NCBI GenBank assembly: GCA_039000515.1
Contig: JBCFYV010009882.1
Location: 51,750,816-51,814,815 of the forward strand
DNA length: 64,000 nt
Source of the DNA: Timema cristinae
Lineage: Eukaryota; Arthropoda; Insecta; Phasmatodea; Timematidae
Direction of reading: 5' to 3'
Shown: in pieces, positions 35,773 through 47,139 of the stretch
How positions within the stretch are numbered: the stretch's first letter is position 1
How the letters are laid out: each line of letters starts with the position of its first letter
Position numbers and translations under genes: made by a program
The notes under the pieces: generated by a model
What the model saw: the letters and a program-made list of their open reading frames with translations, nothing else
Databases searched by the model: none
Told to the model about the DNA's origin: nothing

Positions 35773-36582
35773 AAGTGGAACCTGGATAATTCGAACTTGA
35801 AGGGACAAGGAAAAAATTTAAATTATCCAAAAACTCAAACTAAATAAGTTTCTTAAAAGGAATTGAAAAGAAACACAGTCAAAAACTTTATTTAACATAT
35901 TTGGACCTAATCTGTTCACAATTTCTTTAAAAAGTCAGAGATTTTAATCTGTTTTCCTGAATTAAGTCTCTCAGTCATAGTGTATGACTAATTGATTTGT
36001 TGACTGGAGAATTGGATCATTTACATTGTTGTTCCTTTCAATAAAGCACCCGAGTTCTTGAATATAGTCTATGGCTTTTGCCGCAGTGGACAATGACATC
36101 AAGATACACACATAAACACTACTGTACAGTATGTACTAAAAGAAACTAAAACTTAACAAAAACTAAACAAAATAAACTTGCACGTCACAAGAATATCGCT
36201 AAGACCAAATCATTAGTAACAGCACAAGTAGCCGCTTGAGAGGTTCGACCCTGACTACTAATGGAGTACCGAACTGTACATGTAAACAAAGACGTAAGGG
36301 TGGGCGGGTGAGGGGGAGGGACGTGAAGAAGGGTACTGCCCACATTCCAACGTCGCCTCCCCTGTTTCCAAATATATAACAACACGGTGCTGCAACTAGA
36401 AAGTAGGAAAACTATACTGCACAGTACATTACAACTTACGAAAAGTCTGAATTGACAAAAAAATAATTCAAATTATCCACGATTTTTTAACATTGTTTTG
36501 ATACCAAATTCACTCAACCAGGAAATATTCAAATTAAAGAAAACTTTGAACTACGTAAGTTTGAATAAGTCATGTTCCACTG
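35773..36582. mobile_element. pogo/Tigger-like non-autonomous element
   Basis: An 810-bp element with ends GTGGAACCTGGATAATTCGA (left) and, reverse-complemented, GTGGAACATGACTTATTCAA (right), the GTnGAACCTnnATwATTCGAAC pattern of Tigger elements. TA dinucleotides flank both sides (35771-35772, 36583-36584). A minus-strand stretch around 36045-36095 could be a remnant of transposase C-terminus, but this is weak. Confidence 0.8.
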
Positions 36583-36584
36583 TA

Positions 36585-37838
36585 CTAAGTTACTAAATCA
36601 ATGTACTTGGTACAGTTTCCTTGGCGAGGCCATATACGCTTTGTGATATAAAATGGTAACGTTATGAGAAACTAAGCATAAATCTTTTTTCTAAGACAGT
36701 GCCTAAGTAGTAACGTAATAAAGGAAAAACTGTATAATTCTATGTACAGTCAACATATCACCAACAAATTTTTAACACATATCAAACAAAATAAGAAGAT
36801 TTAAGAAAAAAATGTTGTACGTACCTTGCTTATCTCTGAGACACACTAAAATTAAATTAGCTTTGTTTATTGACAGATTTTTAGGTGTAAAGCCATTGCT
36901 TTATCAAGTTAGCATTATGGCCCGAGGCATGAGTTACAGGGGCTCTTTCTCTTTTTTAATTAAACTTTAAAGTATGGTCTAAAAATTGTGAAAGAAAATT
37001 AGTTTTCTTTAATCTGATAATGTATTTATTTCTATTGATTAACTACAATTAAATTTCACCCTCCTGTGAGAGTAATTTATTAAGTGATAGTATGGAAGTT
37101 ACACATGATAGGACAGATATAAATTTAATGAGGGGACGGGGCAGGGAAGTGTAGCAAGTTACGAGTGTTCCACTAGACCTACTGGTCTCCTGGCCTACAA
37201 GAGGTCAACTCAAGTCACTTAATGCAATTATATCACGCCTCTTCTAGCATATCACTGATGCTGGTGGTATAGCCCAACCGATCTCGAGAGTTTAGTCATA
37301 CACCAAAACATCTAACTCACTCAACAGCTACTAGCAGACTCCTCTCTGCTTTCTCGCACCATCTTGGCCTAGGGTCCCAATCCATGATACTTTCGATCTC
37401 CTGAACAAATAATAAAGCTGAACCCTCACTCGAAGGGTTGAGGTACTGCTAAATAAGCTATTATCAGTGAAATCGAGTGTTTGACACCTTTCCCAGTTCT
37501 CCGCGGAATCATGCTGGGTTGCTAGTTAATTTCCATCTCATATTGCCAACTAATAGATATTGCTTAAATTAGGAGCAATATTCTACAAGACTAAGTTGAG
37601 ACCCTTATAGTTTGATGTTAACCTTTAGTATTTTGAAAAATTAATAAAATAAGGAAACAATTTCATAAAACTAGGCATAATTTAATAAATTACATTTTGT
37701 AAATGAATGAGTAGATATTAATAACTCGATGGGATGGGGGGTGAGAAAAGTTGAATAATAAACAACTTGAGGTCATTCACTGTGAGTTGACTCATTATGA
37801 GTCATCCTTCTGTATGCAGGATTCAACTGGAATGCACC
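36585..37838. other. Intronic sequence, no recognisable gene
   Basis: No coding similarity or terminal repeats paired. 37130-37560 is slightly GC-richer without identifiable origin. Confidence 0.55.
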
Positions 37839-38968
37839 TACTAATCCAGTGATTCTAAACGTGGGGTGCACGCCCCACAGAGGCGCATTTTGAAAATAGT
37901 ACATAAAGAAAATCTGTATTGTTTTTCATCATGAATCTTCCATCTTGGCTAACTCTGCCATTACTAGAAGACCCGTCTGAAGTGGGCATGAAGAACCATG
38001 AAGAATTGTCCGAAATGCAAAATTATGAGTCTGTGAAAACTATATTAAAAGTTAAAGGCTCTCTGATGAGATAGAAACTAGATACCCAAATTCAACTGGT
38101 TAGCCTGAGGGTTGCCACTATTTTCTTATTACAAAATTCCCTGTGTTTTCCAGGTTTTCCAGAAACCTAATAGATATTATAAATATAATTATAGAAGCAC
38201 TAAATTTTGTTTTAAAGAAAATTTTAGAAATGAAGATGGTAATTTGTCATTGGAGGCATGTTTTATTGTGCAAAGTAAACACATGTTTAAAAATTATTTG
38301 GAAAAAGGATGAGAAATGAATGACATAAATTTTTTAGAAGGAAAAATTGGTTTAATTTGCTGTATGCCCTAAATGGAATAAAGAAGAAAAAAAGTGGAAA
38401 TACCAAAAATACAATTTTGAGTTTAAATGTGGTATCAATTTTATTAGAAGAATGTATTACTTGATTTAAAAAAAAGTTAACCCATCTTAATTTATGTGTA
38501 TGTACTGTATAGACAAAGTAGCCCACACACATCGTGAATAATAATTTACAATAATGAAATTAACATTTGATTTTCCTCTCTCATACAGGTGCATTTCCTC
38601 TACTAAACTGCCATCCTCAACCTACCATATTGTAATAAATATAAACAAACAACAAAGTCAACTCTCAATTTAGCGGGATAGTGGAAAGCTACTAAAACTT
38701 GTTATATTAATTTCAATGGTATATCTGCAAACCCATCAAAAACTACCAGATACAATAAGTACTTGATTAATAAACGATACAACACAATCATACATAAATT
38801 TATTATAACTATTATTTAAAAATCGATCAGTAAAATAACCTTAAGCAACTTTTTACTATAAACACAATTATTAAGCCTAAGGCCTAAGGTTTCAATTTCG
38901 AACCAAATCGTTAAACCATTTTAGAAAACATTCTTAACAAGTTGAAAGTAGAGAGTGTATTTGATTTA

Positions 38969-39851
38969 TAATTTAAGACTTTGATATAGTGCTCAAAAAA
39001 TATATAGAAAGAGTTGATTGATAAATTTTGTTAAGTTAGTTGATGTAATAAAAAAAATTGTAGCTCAAAATGTATAATTAGGTAGTGTATATCCCGAACG
39101 GGTAGTAAGACACGGTTCTAAATAATAATAATATAATTAGGTTAACTTATGGTAACAACATATTGTCAAATAGTGAACATTACAACATCTCACCGTCCTT
39201 CACAACAACTTTTTAACCATGATTGTGAAACCTGTGTGTAGAAACACGTTGGATTGAGTATTCCAGCGTCTTTTTAATGCTGGAAATGCCAAAAGGAATA
39301 ACGAGACCAGAAATAACAGATAAGACTTAGAATATTACAAAAATTTTCCATATCAATTATATTCTGTTTCAAATTGGTTAACCTATGAATTAAAATTTTA
39401 TACTTGTCAACTCTAATACCTATTTATACTTTAAACAATGTTTTATTAAATATTGCATATCTTAAAGTCATTGTATTTTAATAATCAATCAATTAATAAT
39501 AATCTATTTGCAGAGGTTAACATTTTAACCTAATTTTTATAATTTGAATTCTGAACTTACATGAACTTAAACATTGTATTGTCTAATCTATTTTATTATT
39601 TGTAAAGTTTAAAATATTTTTAACGTGTTTGATGTATTTTAGACATATCATCACCTGATATACTGCCCAATTGATGATGAATTATTTATTAAATATGTAA
39701 TGTTCACTATTTGACAGTATGTTATTACCAAAAGTTAAACTAAATATACATTTGATTTGAAATTTTATTTTGTTACGTCAACTAACTTAACAAAATTTAT
39801 CAATCAACTCTTTCTATATATTTTTGAGCAATATATCTAAGTCCTAAATTA
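38969..39851. repeat. Foldback element with about 156-bp inverted arms (nest level 4)
   Basis: The left arm (38969-39184, including a later insertion) and right arm (39696-39851) are inverted copies. Shared blocks include AAGAGTTGATTGATAAATTT, TGTTAAGTTAGTTGA and TGTCAAATAGTGAACATTACA. The loop is about 510 bp with no coding content. Arms remain close to 90 percent alike by eye, so the transcript would fold into a long hairpin. Confidence 0.88.
39084..39131 (+). repeat. SINE-A 3' fragment with target-site duplication (nest level 5)
   Basis: 48 bp matching the last bases of SINE-A (CCCGAACGGGTAGTAAGAC then a TAA tail). It is flanked by the perfect 11-bp duplication TATAATTAGGT (39073-39083 and 39132-39142) and interrupts the left arm of the foldback. 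This is a severely 5'-truncated insertion made by target-primed reverse transcription. Confidence 0.9.
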
Positions 39852-41076
39852 AAAAGCAAATCATTAAAGCTTGTTTTAAAATATTTCAAGTTTTTGAAAT
39901 AATCACTCATCACTCATCAATAAACTAGCCCTCAATGATTTTTTTTTACCGAAAAAAGATATATGGGGTTATTTGGGAGGTCAATTAGTCCATAAATATT
40001 TATTTTAATCAAAATCGTTTGAGACAGTTCCGAAAAATATGGAATCCAAAATATTTATCAGTTGACTACCTTTAATTTGAGGGCTAGGGTCAAATAAAAA
40101 AAACCATCCTGAGGTATGGTCATATTTAGATATAAAGTTTAGAGTTCGAAATAGTTTTAATGTCTTACACTTTTACGAGACGCTAAGCTAGCACTAGAAA
40201 TGATATGATACCAGTATCGATACTTTTTTTTGGATACTATATATTTTAGTATTGATACCAACCTTTTGATGTTACTAATATTAGTACTTTTTACCCGGTA
40301 TGAAAAGATTTTAATATACCTACTTTTCTGCTTTTACTTCCTTAATTTTCCAGATCATTTAATAAATTTATTCATCTTTTCTTATAATTGTCTTTATTTT
40401 TCTATCGCTAAATGAAAGTATCAGTTATCGATACTGGGAAATATTGATATACTTCTTGTTCATTATTTTCCAACTCAAATATTGATATTTTATAAGTATC
40501 GCATAACCCTTAACACTGCAATGAACTGGAGAGCAAGCTCTGAGAAAAAAGAACAGTGACCTTGGAGAGAAGTGTGGTAGAAATGGGCTAGTCCATTTCA
40601 CAGGGGGTGGGAAATGTAAAGTAGCTATGCGCGGACACAAACACAATCGGTCATTCTTACAACCACTCTAATTTTACGACAAACTAGCATGCTGGAGGTA
40701 ATATTTTCATAAACTTTTCACTTTACAGTATACTCAATTTTTTTTATCCTGGCCACGGTAGCAACTAGGTAAATCCACCTTAGCTAAATCGGGAGTTGAC
40801 TGTAATAAATTGGTTAAAACCCATAAAGATTTATTAAACAGATAATATTGACACCTTTGCAATTTATAAAAAATTAAAAATAGCCAAACTGTCAAGATAG
40901 GTAGGGTGATCTTAAAACATCATGCTACAAAAACAATATCTGGGATACTTACCTCTTTCAACAGGAGTAATCTTTATTAAACAAACAAATAACACACCAA
41001 AAGCCAAAGAATGAATTTATTCAACTCGCAGCAAAGACACGTGCCAGCAGCATGGGGCTTGAAGAAGTTGGGGAAT

Positions 41077-41098
41077 GGGGGGGGGGGGGGGGGGGGGG
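41077..41098. repeat. 22-base G run
   Basis: Uninterrupted poly-G inside the nest level 2 remnant. Its length is prone to sequencing error. Confidence 0.95.
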
Positions 41099-41897
41099 AG
41101 GAGAGAAACGAGATGTTTGTGGTATTGGTGGGGTTGAGTGGAAGAAGCTGAAAAGGTGCAGCATTTTTCGAATGAGTCATCTCAGTTGCACTCAGGAGTT
41201 ATCTCAAGCTAATGAGGTGCTGGTAAGCATAATCATCATAAATGAGATGTGTTCCAATCAGACTGCTCAGTTCTCCAGTTACAAATTTTAGTCTATATTG
41301 TTCCTACTATTTTAAGCTTGATCAAATTCACTAACAAATTCCAGTAAATTCTAGATTTTTGTTGAAATTCTTTGTGTTTCCCCGGTTTTTCCAGACACAA
41401 AAAAAAAATCCCAGTTTCCCAGGTGCGTGGCAACCCTGGCGGGAGAGCTAATGTTACCATTACCATCTTCATATTTGATGGAATGTCGTTTGTGTTATGA
41501 CTTAATAAAGAACAAAAGAAACTGACTGGATATCACAAAACGAAGGGACTTAAGACTGAAGCTAACTAAATTGATGCTTGAAATCAAAATCCCTTGGAGT
41601 AAACACAAAGCTCAATGAGCTCACTATTGATGGAATTTTCCTAGAGTCTAATGAGCTAAGGCTGCTGGGCCTACAATGGCTAATTTAAATTAACCATGTT
41701 TATACTTAATATTGTAAATTTAAAGTGGTATTATTTATCAATTTTTTTTGTTAAATTGTAAATTTTACTATAACCTCGTATTTGTTTTTATATAAATTGG
41801 AATGGTAAGGGGGGCGGGAGGCAAGGGTGCATCACATTTATTTTAAGTATCAAGGTCGAGCGTGGTGCAAAAATGGTTTAGAGCCACTATACTAATC

Positions 41898-42499
41898 AGT
41901 CTCAGTCACAAGCTATCTCTTGTTGAGTGAAGGTGTTTTATGTTGCTTCAATATATTTAATAATTGGTTTTACAATTATTTAGAAGTGGGTTGATCCTAA
42001 ATTTAAAGTTAAAGATCAGTTTACCGTTCTAAGGTTTAAAAAGATGTTGTTTTAGTATCTTACTTTCTATTTATAGTTTTAAAAACTGTCCCAAGCCAAA
42101 CAGCTTTTTTTAAAAGTGTAGTATGAGAAAATAAAAAGCCATTGAGTGCCATAAGAGTTTCAAATGAGTGGTGAATTTGATAAACATTGAGACAATAAGT
42201 GCATCAGAAGAATATCTTTATAGTTCGAGGAGTGAGGTAAGTTATGAACTTCTATTTAATGTTTGTCTACATCATAAAATGTACTACCTTAAGATGTAGT
42301 AAATTTACCAAACAAATTGTTTTTATAAATTTAAGTGTCAAAAATAAAAAATAACAAAAGCATTAAGAAAGATAACCTTTTCTTTTCAGAGAAAATCACT
42401 AACATTCCAGTCCTTGTGAAATCAATTCCTCTATCAAATATATTAAACAATGTAAAGAGATTAAAAGGGCAAGAATTACACACTTACCAGAAAACTGTA
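41898..42499. other. Intronic sequence, no recognisable gene
   Basis: No supportable features between hAT-B and the long-TIR MITE. Confidence 0.6.
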
Positions 42500-43168
42500 G
42501 GGCACAAAGTTCATAATTAAAAACACGACAAAATACATGATTATGAAATTTTCGTGGTACATCAGTCCCCTTCTTCAGCAGAAAAACATCAATTGGACTT
42601 TGGCGGCATGGTTAGAGGTAGATATCATGGTCACTTAGATAATGTTGTTGTCTGTTTCTTGGTTTATTTGTCTGTTTAAACTTGTATCATGACTCTTGGT
42701 AGATTGATAGAATGTTGTATTTATATTATATTTAATTATTGAATTATAAGTTATTTATATAGACATGACTGACTGGTGGGAGGTCTGCTTGGAAGAAAAG
42801 GAGAGATAATTATCTAAGAATGAGACCAGAGGGGGTGCCAGGATTTGGTTATATATTGGTGAGAAAGTTCCCACAAACGAAGCTGGAAAAAATTGCAACT
42901 ATTGGGCAGGGCTTCTATCACTCCATTAATATAGCATGAGTCCAAATCTGCATTATGCATTTGGACATGAAGTGCTACTGCAACTAAAGAAGCTAAGCAA
43001 AAAAAAATCAATAAACAGGCAACTACTGTATCTATGTGACCATGATCGACCTCTAGCTATACTGCTGTAGTCAAGTTAGTTTTTTTTAACTCTTCTGCTG
43101 AAGAAGGGAACTGATATACCCCAAAAATGTCATTATTTATTTTGTTATTAATTGTGAACTTTGAGGCC
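42500..43168. mobile_element. Long-TIR MITE
   Basis: The left arm (42500-42654) and inverted right arm (43016-43168) share CTTCTTCAGCAGAA, ATCATGGTCAC-TAGAT and CAAAGTTCA-AATTAA, about 150 bp each with moderate divergence. The 360-bp spacer has no good frame. The right flank 43186-43265 is also present at 15660-15745, so the repeat family may extend past the arm. Confidence 0.75.
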
Positions 43169-43422
43169 TCCAATTTTATAGTAAGTGAGTAGGCATTGCC
43201 CCTTCTATCCTCTTTTCAATGTTTAATTTTAAATAGCCATTTGGCATCATTTTTCCTTTGAGGAAAGAATATATATGATTGTAGAGAAAAGTTATAAAGA
43301 TACACACAATTTGGAAATGAAAACAATGTTATGGAAGAACTGGATAGAAACAGTGGCAACAACAATCAAAGTATTTGTAATTTAGAAAGATATATTTCCA
43401 ATGAAGAAACACTAAAGAATAT

Positions 43423-43712
43423 CATTATTATTATTATTATTATTATTAGCAACACGTCTTACTACCCGTTCGGGTTATACGCACTTACGCTAATATGTAA
43501 TGGTGGGGTGATTGTGAGATTAAATGGAGGACCTACAGTTTAACGTGGAATCCGAACCACGGTGGAGGCCTGGCATTCCCCACATTCACAAGATGTCTTA
43601 TCAGAGGTGAAGGAAGGGTTTGGTTATCAGATAAATCTGTGCCGAGACCGAGAATTGAACCCGGACCCCAGCACTTAAGTCTGACACCTTACCTCTAGAC
43701 CACCAGGTCACT
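43423..43712 (-). repeat. SINE-A copy 2
   Basis: A 290-bp minus-strand copy flanked by the perfect 11-bp duplication CTAAAGAATAT (43412-43422 and 43713-43723). The head reads CTGGTGGTCTAGAGGTAAGG (box A) and CCGGGTTCAATTCTCGGTC (box B). The (ATT)n run at the left is the tail. Confidence 0.94.
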
Positions 43713-44139
43713 CTAAAGAATATTAATATATCACTGACAGAGAAAGGTGAGTCTCCCTTGAAATTCTATGCAATAGCATCAGATATGAAATCTGCCAATG
43801 CAAAAGGAAAACTTTGGCCAGATTTTTCTACTTTAAAAAGCAAGGCTAGTAGAGTTTTAGAAAAGGAAATTTCTCTCTAAAAAGACCAGAAAAAACCGCA
43901 AAAAAATATTTAAAAAAAGATGTGATTGTACTTAAAGGTTTAATTAAAGGGAAGCTTGAAACTGTCACACACGGTGAGAAAAGGGAAGATAATGTCATGG
44001 AAGAGTTCCATGTCAGTGAATATGCTGTCTGTAAAGCAAGGGACCTTCTCAAAGACAAAGGAATAATGTATTTGAGTCAAAAAAGGGAAATTACTAAGTG
44101 AATTATTATCTATTTTTTTTTAATACTGCATCTTAATAA

Positions 44140-44350
44140 CCGCTCAGGTACACCTTTGCAATAATTACTCTAATGTGTGAGGGTTGAGGAGGGTCAGATT
44201 TAGTGAAAGTGTATCCACATTTGTGTAGAGTGGAAAATTATTTTGGGAAGATCTCGATACACCCAACCAGGATCGAACCTCAATCTCCCCGTCATTGGCA
44301 GTCCCGTCTATTATGAGAGTGATACCTTAGACAATTCGACCACTGAAGTT
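44140..44350 (-). repeat. SINE-C copy (tRNA-Ser/Leu-like head)
   Basis: The minus strand reads TCAGTGGTCGAATTGTCTAAGG (box A type), a long variable region, then GAGATTGAGGTTCGATCCTGG (box B), then about 120 bp of body including GTGGATACACTTTCAC and a tail running into A residues at 44113-44123. Fragments of the same family lie at 13440, 14330 and 34195. Confidence 0.65.
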
Positions 44351-44878
44351 AGTAAAAGACAATTGAATTGGGAAAGAAATTTTATCAAGAAATTGAGTAC
44401 TATTAAATCATGTCAGACCAAAAAGATAAATTAAGTATTTTTTTAAATGTGCACATACAAAAATGATTATTAGTTACTAATAATGAATGAAGTTGTATTC
44501 TGCTTTTAAATTTGGGTAGCTTAACATTAAAATTGCCATCTCTAAATTATGTATGCTACGTCCTGAATGGTGAGTACTAGCAGGAACTTCTGGAACACAT
44601 TCTGTATGCATTTGCACTATCAACTAAAATGTAACCCCTATTCTTCATGCTTGATCACTTAGTCTGTTCGAAAGATAATAGAGACTGCATGCTGTGACAT
44701 TGATCACAATACCCATCAAGTAACAATTTTAAAAACTTCCTACTTGGAAATTTAAAGAGTGGGACCCTGAAGATGAAGTTTTAATTAGTTTGTGGGTACT
44801 GTCATTCAGAACACAAAAGACAAAATTCACAGTGACTTTTGAAGACTATTTAACTACTTGAATAGACACACTTTAAAT

Positions 44879-47111
44879 CACATATGGGCAACCCTCAGCC
44901 CGTGACCTATTTTGGTCCAGCCCTCGCAATATTTATTATTGTATCTCAAATTTATTGCAAGTTCGGGAGTCAAGAACTGGCCACGCGCTCCTGGCAGAGT
45001 GAGTGACTGGCTGGAGTCGCTTGTCTCACTCCCCTTCACCGCCCTTGCGGAGGAGGGTGGAGTTGGCTATCTCTATCCCCCTCATCCCGGATTTCAGTGC
45101 ATGTACATGAAGAGGTAAGTTTATGCTGGAGTGTTCACTAGTATTCTTGTTTCATTTGACTGTTACGGATTGAAATAATTATTTTGTGAGACGTGCACAA
45201 ACATTGTTACTGTGAATATCGCTTTTGATAATGCAACAATGTCAGAAGTTATGTCAAAAAAGAGAAAAGTGGATGCAGAGTGTCATCAATTTCAAGACAA
45301 GTGGACGGAGGGTTATTTATTTATCATGCATCAAGGTTGTCCTATGTGTTTACTTTACAATAAACTCTGTCCATACTTAAAGAATACAACCTTAAGAGAC
45401 ATTTTATTTGAAGACATGGTGATCATGAAAAAACTGAAGGATAACCATGAAAAGACAAGATACAGAAGTTAAAGAAGAACGAACGTTATCAGCAGCAAAT
45501 GTTCAACAAACAAAGAACGTAACATGATAGCTTCGTTAAAGCTAGTTTTGTGATGAACAAAAAAATTGAAAAGTATTCTAATCCATTTGGTTAAGGAGAA
45601 TTTATCAAAGAGTGTCTGCTTGAGGTTGTAAATATATGTCCTGACAAGAGAAAAGACTTTGAAAAAATTAGTTTGTCAAGATGTACTTTTGTTAGACACA
45701 TAGAAATTATAGCTAACAATATCAAAACTCATTTGAATGAGAAGATTACTCGATTTGAAGCATTTTAAATAACTTTGGACGAGCGCACAGACTACTCTGA
45801 TACAGCACAACTAAGCATTTTTATTCGAGGAGTCGAAATAGACTACAACATGAAGAGAGGAATTATTGGCTCTTGTGTCGTTATAAGGAACAACTACTGG
45901 TGAAGACATATTCAAAGCAGTCAGTATAGTTTTCAGAAGCTTTGGACTGAAACGGAGTCAACTAAATGGGATTTGCACAAATGCAGCCCATGCAATGGTT
46001 GGTGCATGAAAGGGATTTATTAACTTTATTGAGTCACACGCACTTAATCACTGTCATTTTAGGGAGTATTTGGAAGAAATATTTTTGGATTATGAAGATG
46101 TGTCATATTGCTGTGAAGTGAGGTGGTTAAGTAAGGGTAAAACGTTAAAACGATTCTATGATTTGAGACAAGACATCATAGATTTCATGGACATAAAATG
46201 AAATTCAATAAGTAAAATGAAAGATGGGCAGTGGATGTGTAATTTGACATTCCTTGTAGAGATCACCAGACGACACCTCAATGAACTCAACCTTAAATTT
46301 CAAAAACAAGGAATGCACTGGAGGTGCATGAACTAAATGGACATGTGAAAGCTTTTCATAATAAGCTAAGATTGTGGGGAAGCCAAGTCACATCAAAAAA
46401 GTGTTACCATTTTCCCGCTCTAGCAACTCAAGAAAATATAATTTATATGGAGATAAACTCAAGTCATTTAAAGAGCAGTTTGATACAAGGTTTGCCTACT
46501 TTCAAACCAAAGACTCCATATTTGCTATATTTGCTTGTCCGGTGAATAATGATGTGAATAACACTCCAGAAATCCTACAGATGGAGCTTATTGAGCTTCA
46601 GGAGGATTTAACTCTGAAATCCCAATTTAACAGTGTCACTTTGACAATTATACAATTTATATTTGTTGGAATACAAATATTCTGATTTACATGACTTTGC
46701 AAGAAATATAATTACTATTTTTGGCAGTAAGTACACGTGTGAACAGTTCTTTTCGATGATGAAGCACAACCCCAACAAGTCTAAAACGTGTACAAGGATG
46801 AAAAATGAAAATCTTGAAAATTCTCCAAATATTATTTATAAGCAACATCAATCCCAATATTGAGTCTCTCGTGACACCAGTACAAGGACAATCTTCCCAC
46901 TAAAATGTCTAATAAAAGCATGTTAATTATATGTTGATAAAATATACTTATAATAAAAGTAAAAAAGTTGTAAGAATAATAAATTAAATAAAAAGTAGCA
47001 TTTTGGTTATCATTTAATTAATATTTGTGGTAAAATATATCTAGTCTGGCCCTTGAATCGGCAAGAGAATAATAATTTGGCATCCTAATCAGTAAAAGTT
47101 GCCCATGTCTG
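44879..47111 (+). mobile_element. hAT-C: decayed hAT of the GTF2IRD2/ZBED5-like group
   Basis: A 2,233-bp element with ends CACATATGGGCAACC (left) and, reverse-complemented, CAGACATGGGCAACT (right), flanked by the perfect 8-bp duplication CTTTAAAT (44871-44878 and 47112-47119). The left sub-terminal 44960-45110 is GC-richer and may be a non-coding first exon, with a donor-like GTAAGT at 45115. A transposase pseudogene occupies 45239-46890. Confidence 0.94.
45239..46890 (+). pseudogene. hAT-C transposase pseudogene
   Basis: Begins M-S-E-V-M-S-K-K-R-K-V-D-A-E-C, the characteristic start of GTF2IRD2/ZBED-type hAT proteins, followed by C-P-M-C-L-L (finger remnant). The core follows in shifting frames: L-D-E-R-T-D-Y-S-D-T-A-Q-L (near 45777; first Asp region), C-T-N-A-A-H-A-M (45977), E-V-R-W-L-S-K-G (46118), F-L-V-E-I-T-R-R-H-L-N-E-L (46252), and the C-terminal F-A-R-N-I-I-T-I-F-G-S-K-Y-T-C-E-Q-F-F-S (46694-46752), whose Glu is the expected catalytic residue. 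The second Asp is replaced: the usual T-D-G-A-P position reads T-N-A-A-H. Several stops and frameshifts; dead. Confidence 0.9.
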
Positions 47112-47139
47112 CTTTAAATGATTGTGCTCAATTTGTTTA

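Larger units (their letters stand above)
32500..35780. repeat. Degenerate tandem array, interrupted by insertions
   Basis: A unit of roughly 350 bp recurs: ATTTAATAATTTCCATTTTC, a T-rich stretch, CTTCTTCTAGTAAGTT, then CTGATGAGTT, GGGAGATTGGGTGG, GATTTTCTTCAAGAG, GTTCTTTTCATTGT and CTTTTATATGTT. Pieces lie at 32551-32642, 33722-33873, 34434-34650 and 35445-35775. They are separated by a GC-rich block, a small TIR element and a Helitron. Unit order across the interruptions supports an original head-to-tail array. No coding content. Confidence 0.65.
38655..40803. mobile_element. Tigger/mariner-like element remnant (nest level 3)
   Basis: Left AGTCAACTCTCAATTTAGCG and right, reverse-complemented, AGTCAACTCCCGATTTAGCT: 16-17 of 20 positions agree. 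TA follows the right end (40804-40805); the left target base is mutated. No transposase frame is recognisable in the 2.1 kb. Confidence 0.65.
38107..41436. mobile_element. DNA transposon remnant with AGGGTTGCCAC ends (nest level 2)
   Basis: Left GAGGGTTGCCACTATTTTC and right, reverse-complemented, CAGGGTTGCCACGCACC. Both ends also carry a TGTGTTTyCC-GGTTTTCCAG block just inside. This CAGGGTTGCCA form is common in hAT-type elements. It interrupts hAT-B coding sequence. The flanking bases AGCCTGAG (left) and GGCGGGAG (right) could be a diverged 8-bp duplication, but only 5 of 8 bases agree. Confidence 0.6.
37925..41610 (+). pseudogene. hAT-B transposase C-terminal remnant, split by insertion
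   Basis: The two coding pieces of the hAT-B entry, 37925-38105 and 41437-41610, flank the insertion 38107-41436. Stops and frame changes are present in both. Only the dimerisation/catalytic C-terminus survives; the BED finger and most of the core are missing. Confidence 0.75.
37847..41889 (+). mobile_element. hAT-B: decayed hAT transposon, host of a nested stack
   Basis: The left end CAGTGATTCTAAACGTGGGG and right end reverse-complemented TAGTGGCTCTAAACCATTTT are bounded by a perfect 8-bp duplication TACTAATC (37839-37846 and 41890-41897). Coding remnants of one hAT transposase lie on either side of a 3.3-kb insertion: E-S-V-K-T-I-L-K-V-K-G-S-L-M on the left (38027-38069), and P-S-S-Y-L-M-E-C then N-K-R-N-x-L-D-I-T-K-R and R-L-K-L-T on the right (41463-41580), the hATC region of the ZBED5/FAM200-like group. 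The two fragments are adjacent in that protein family, so the middle was inserted later. Confidence 0.9.
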
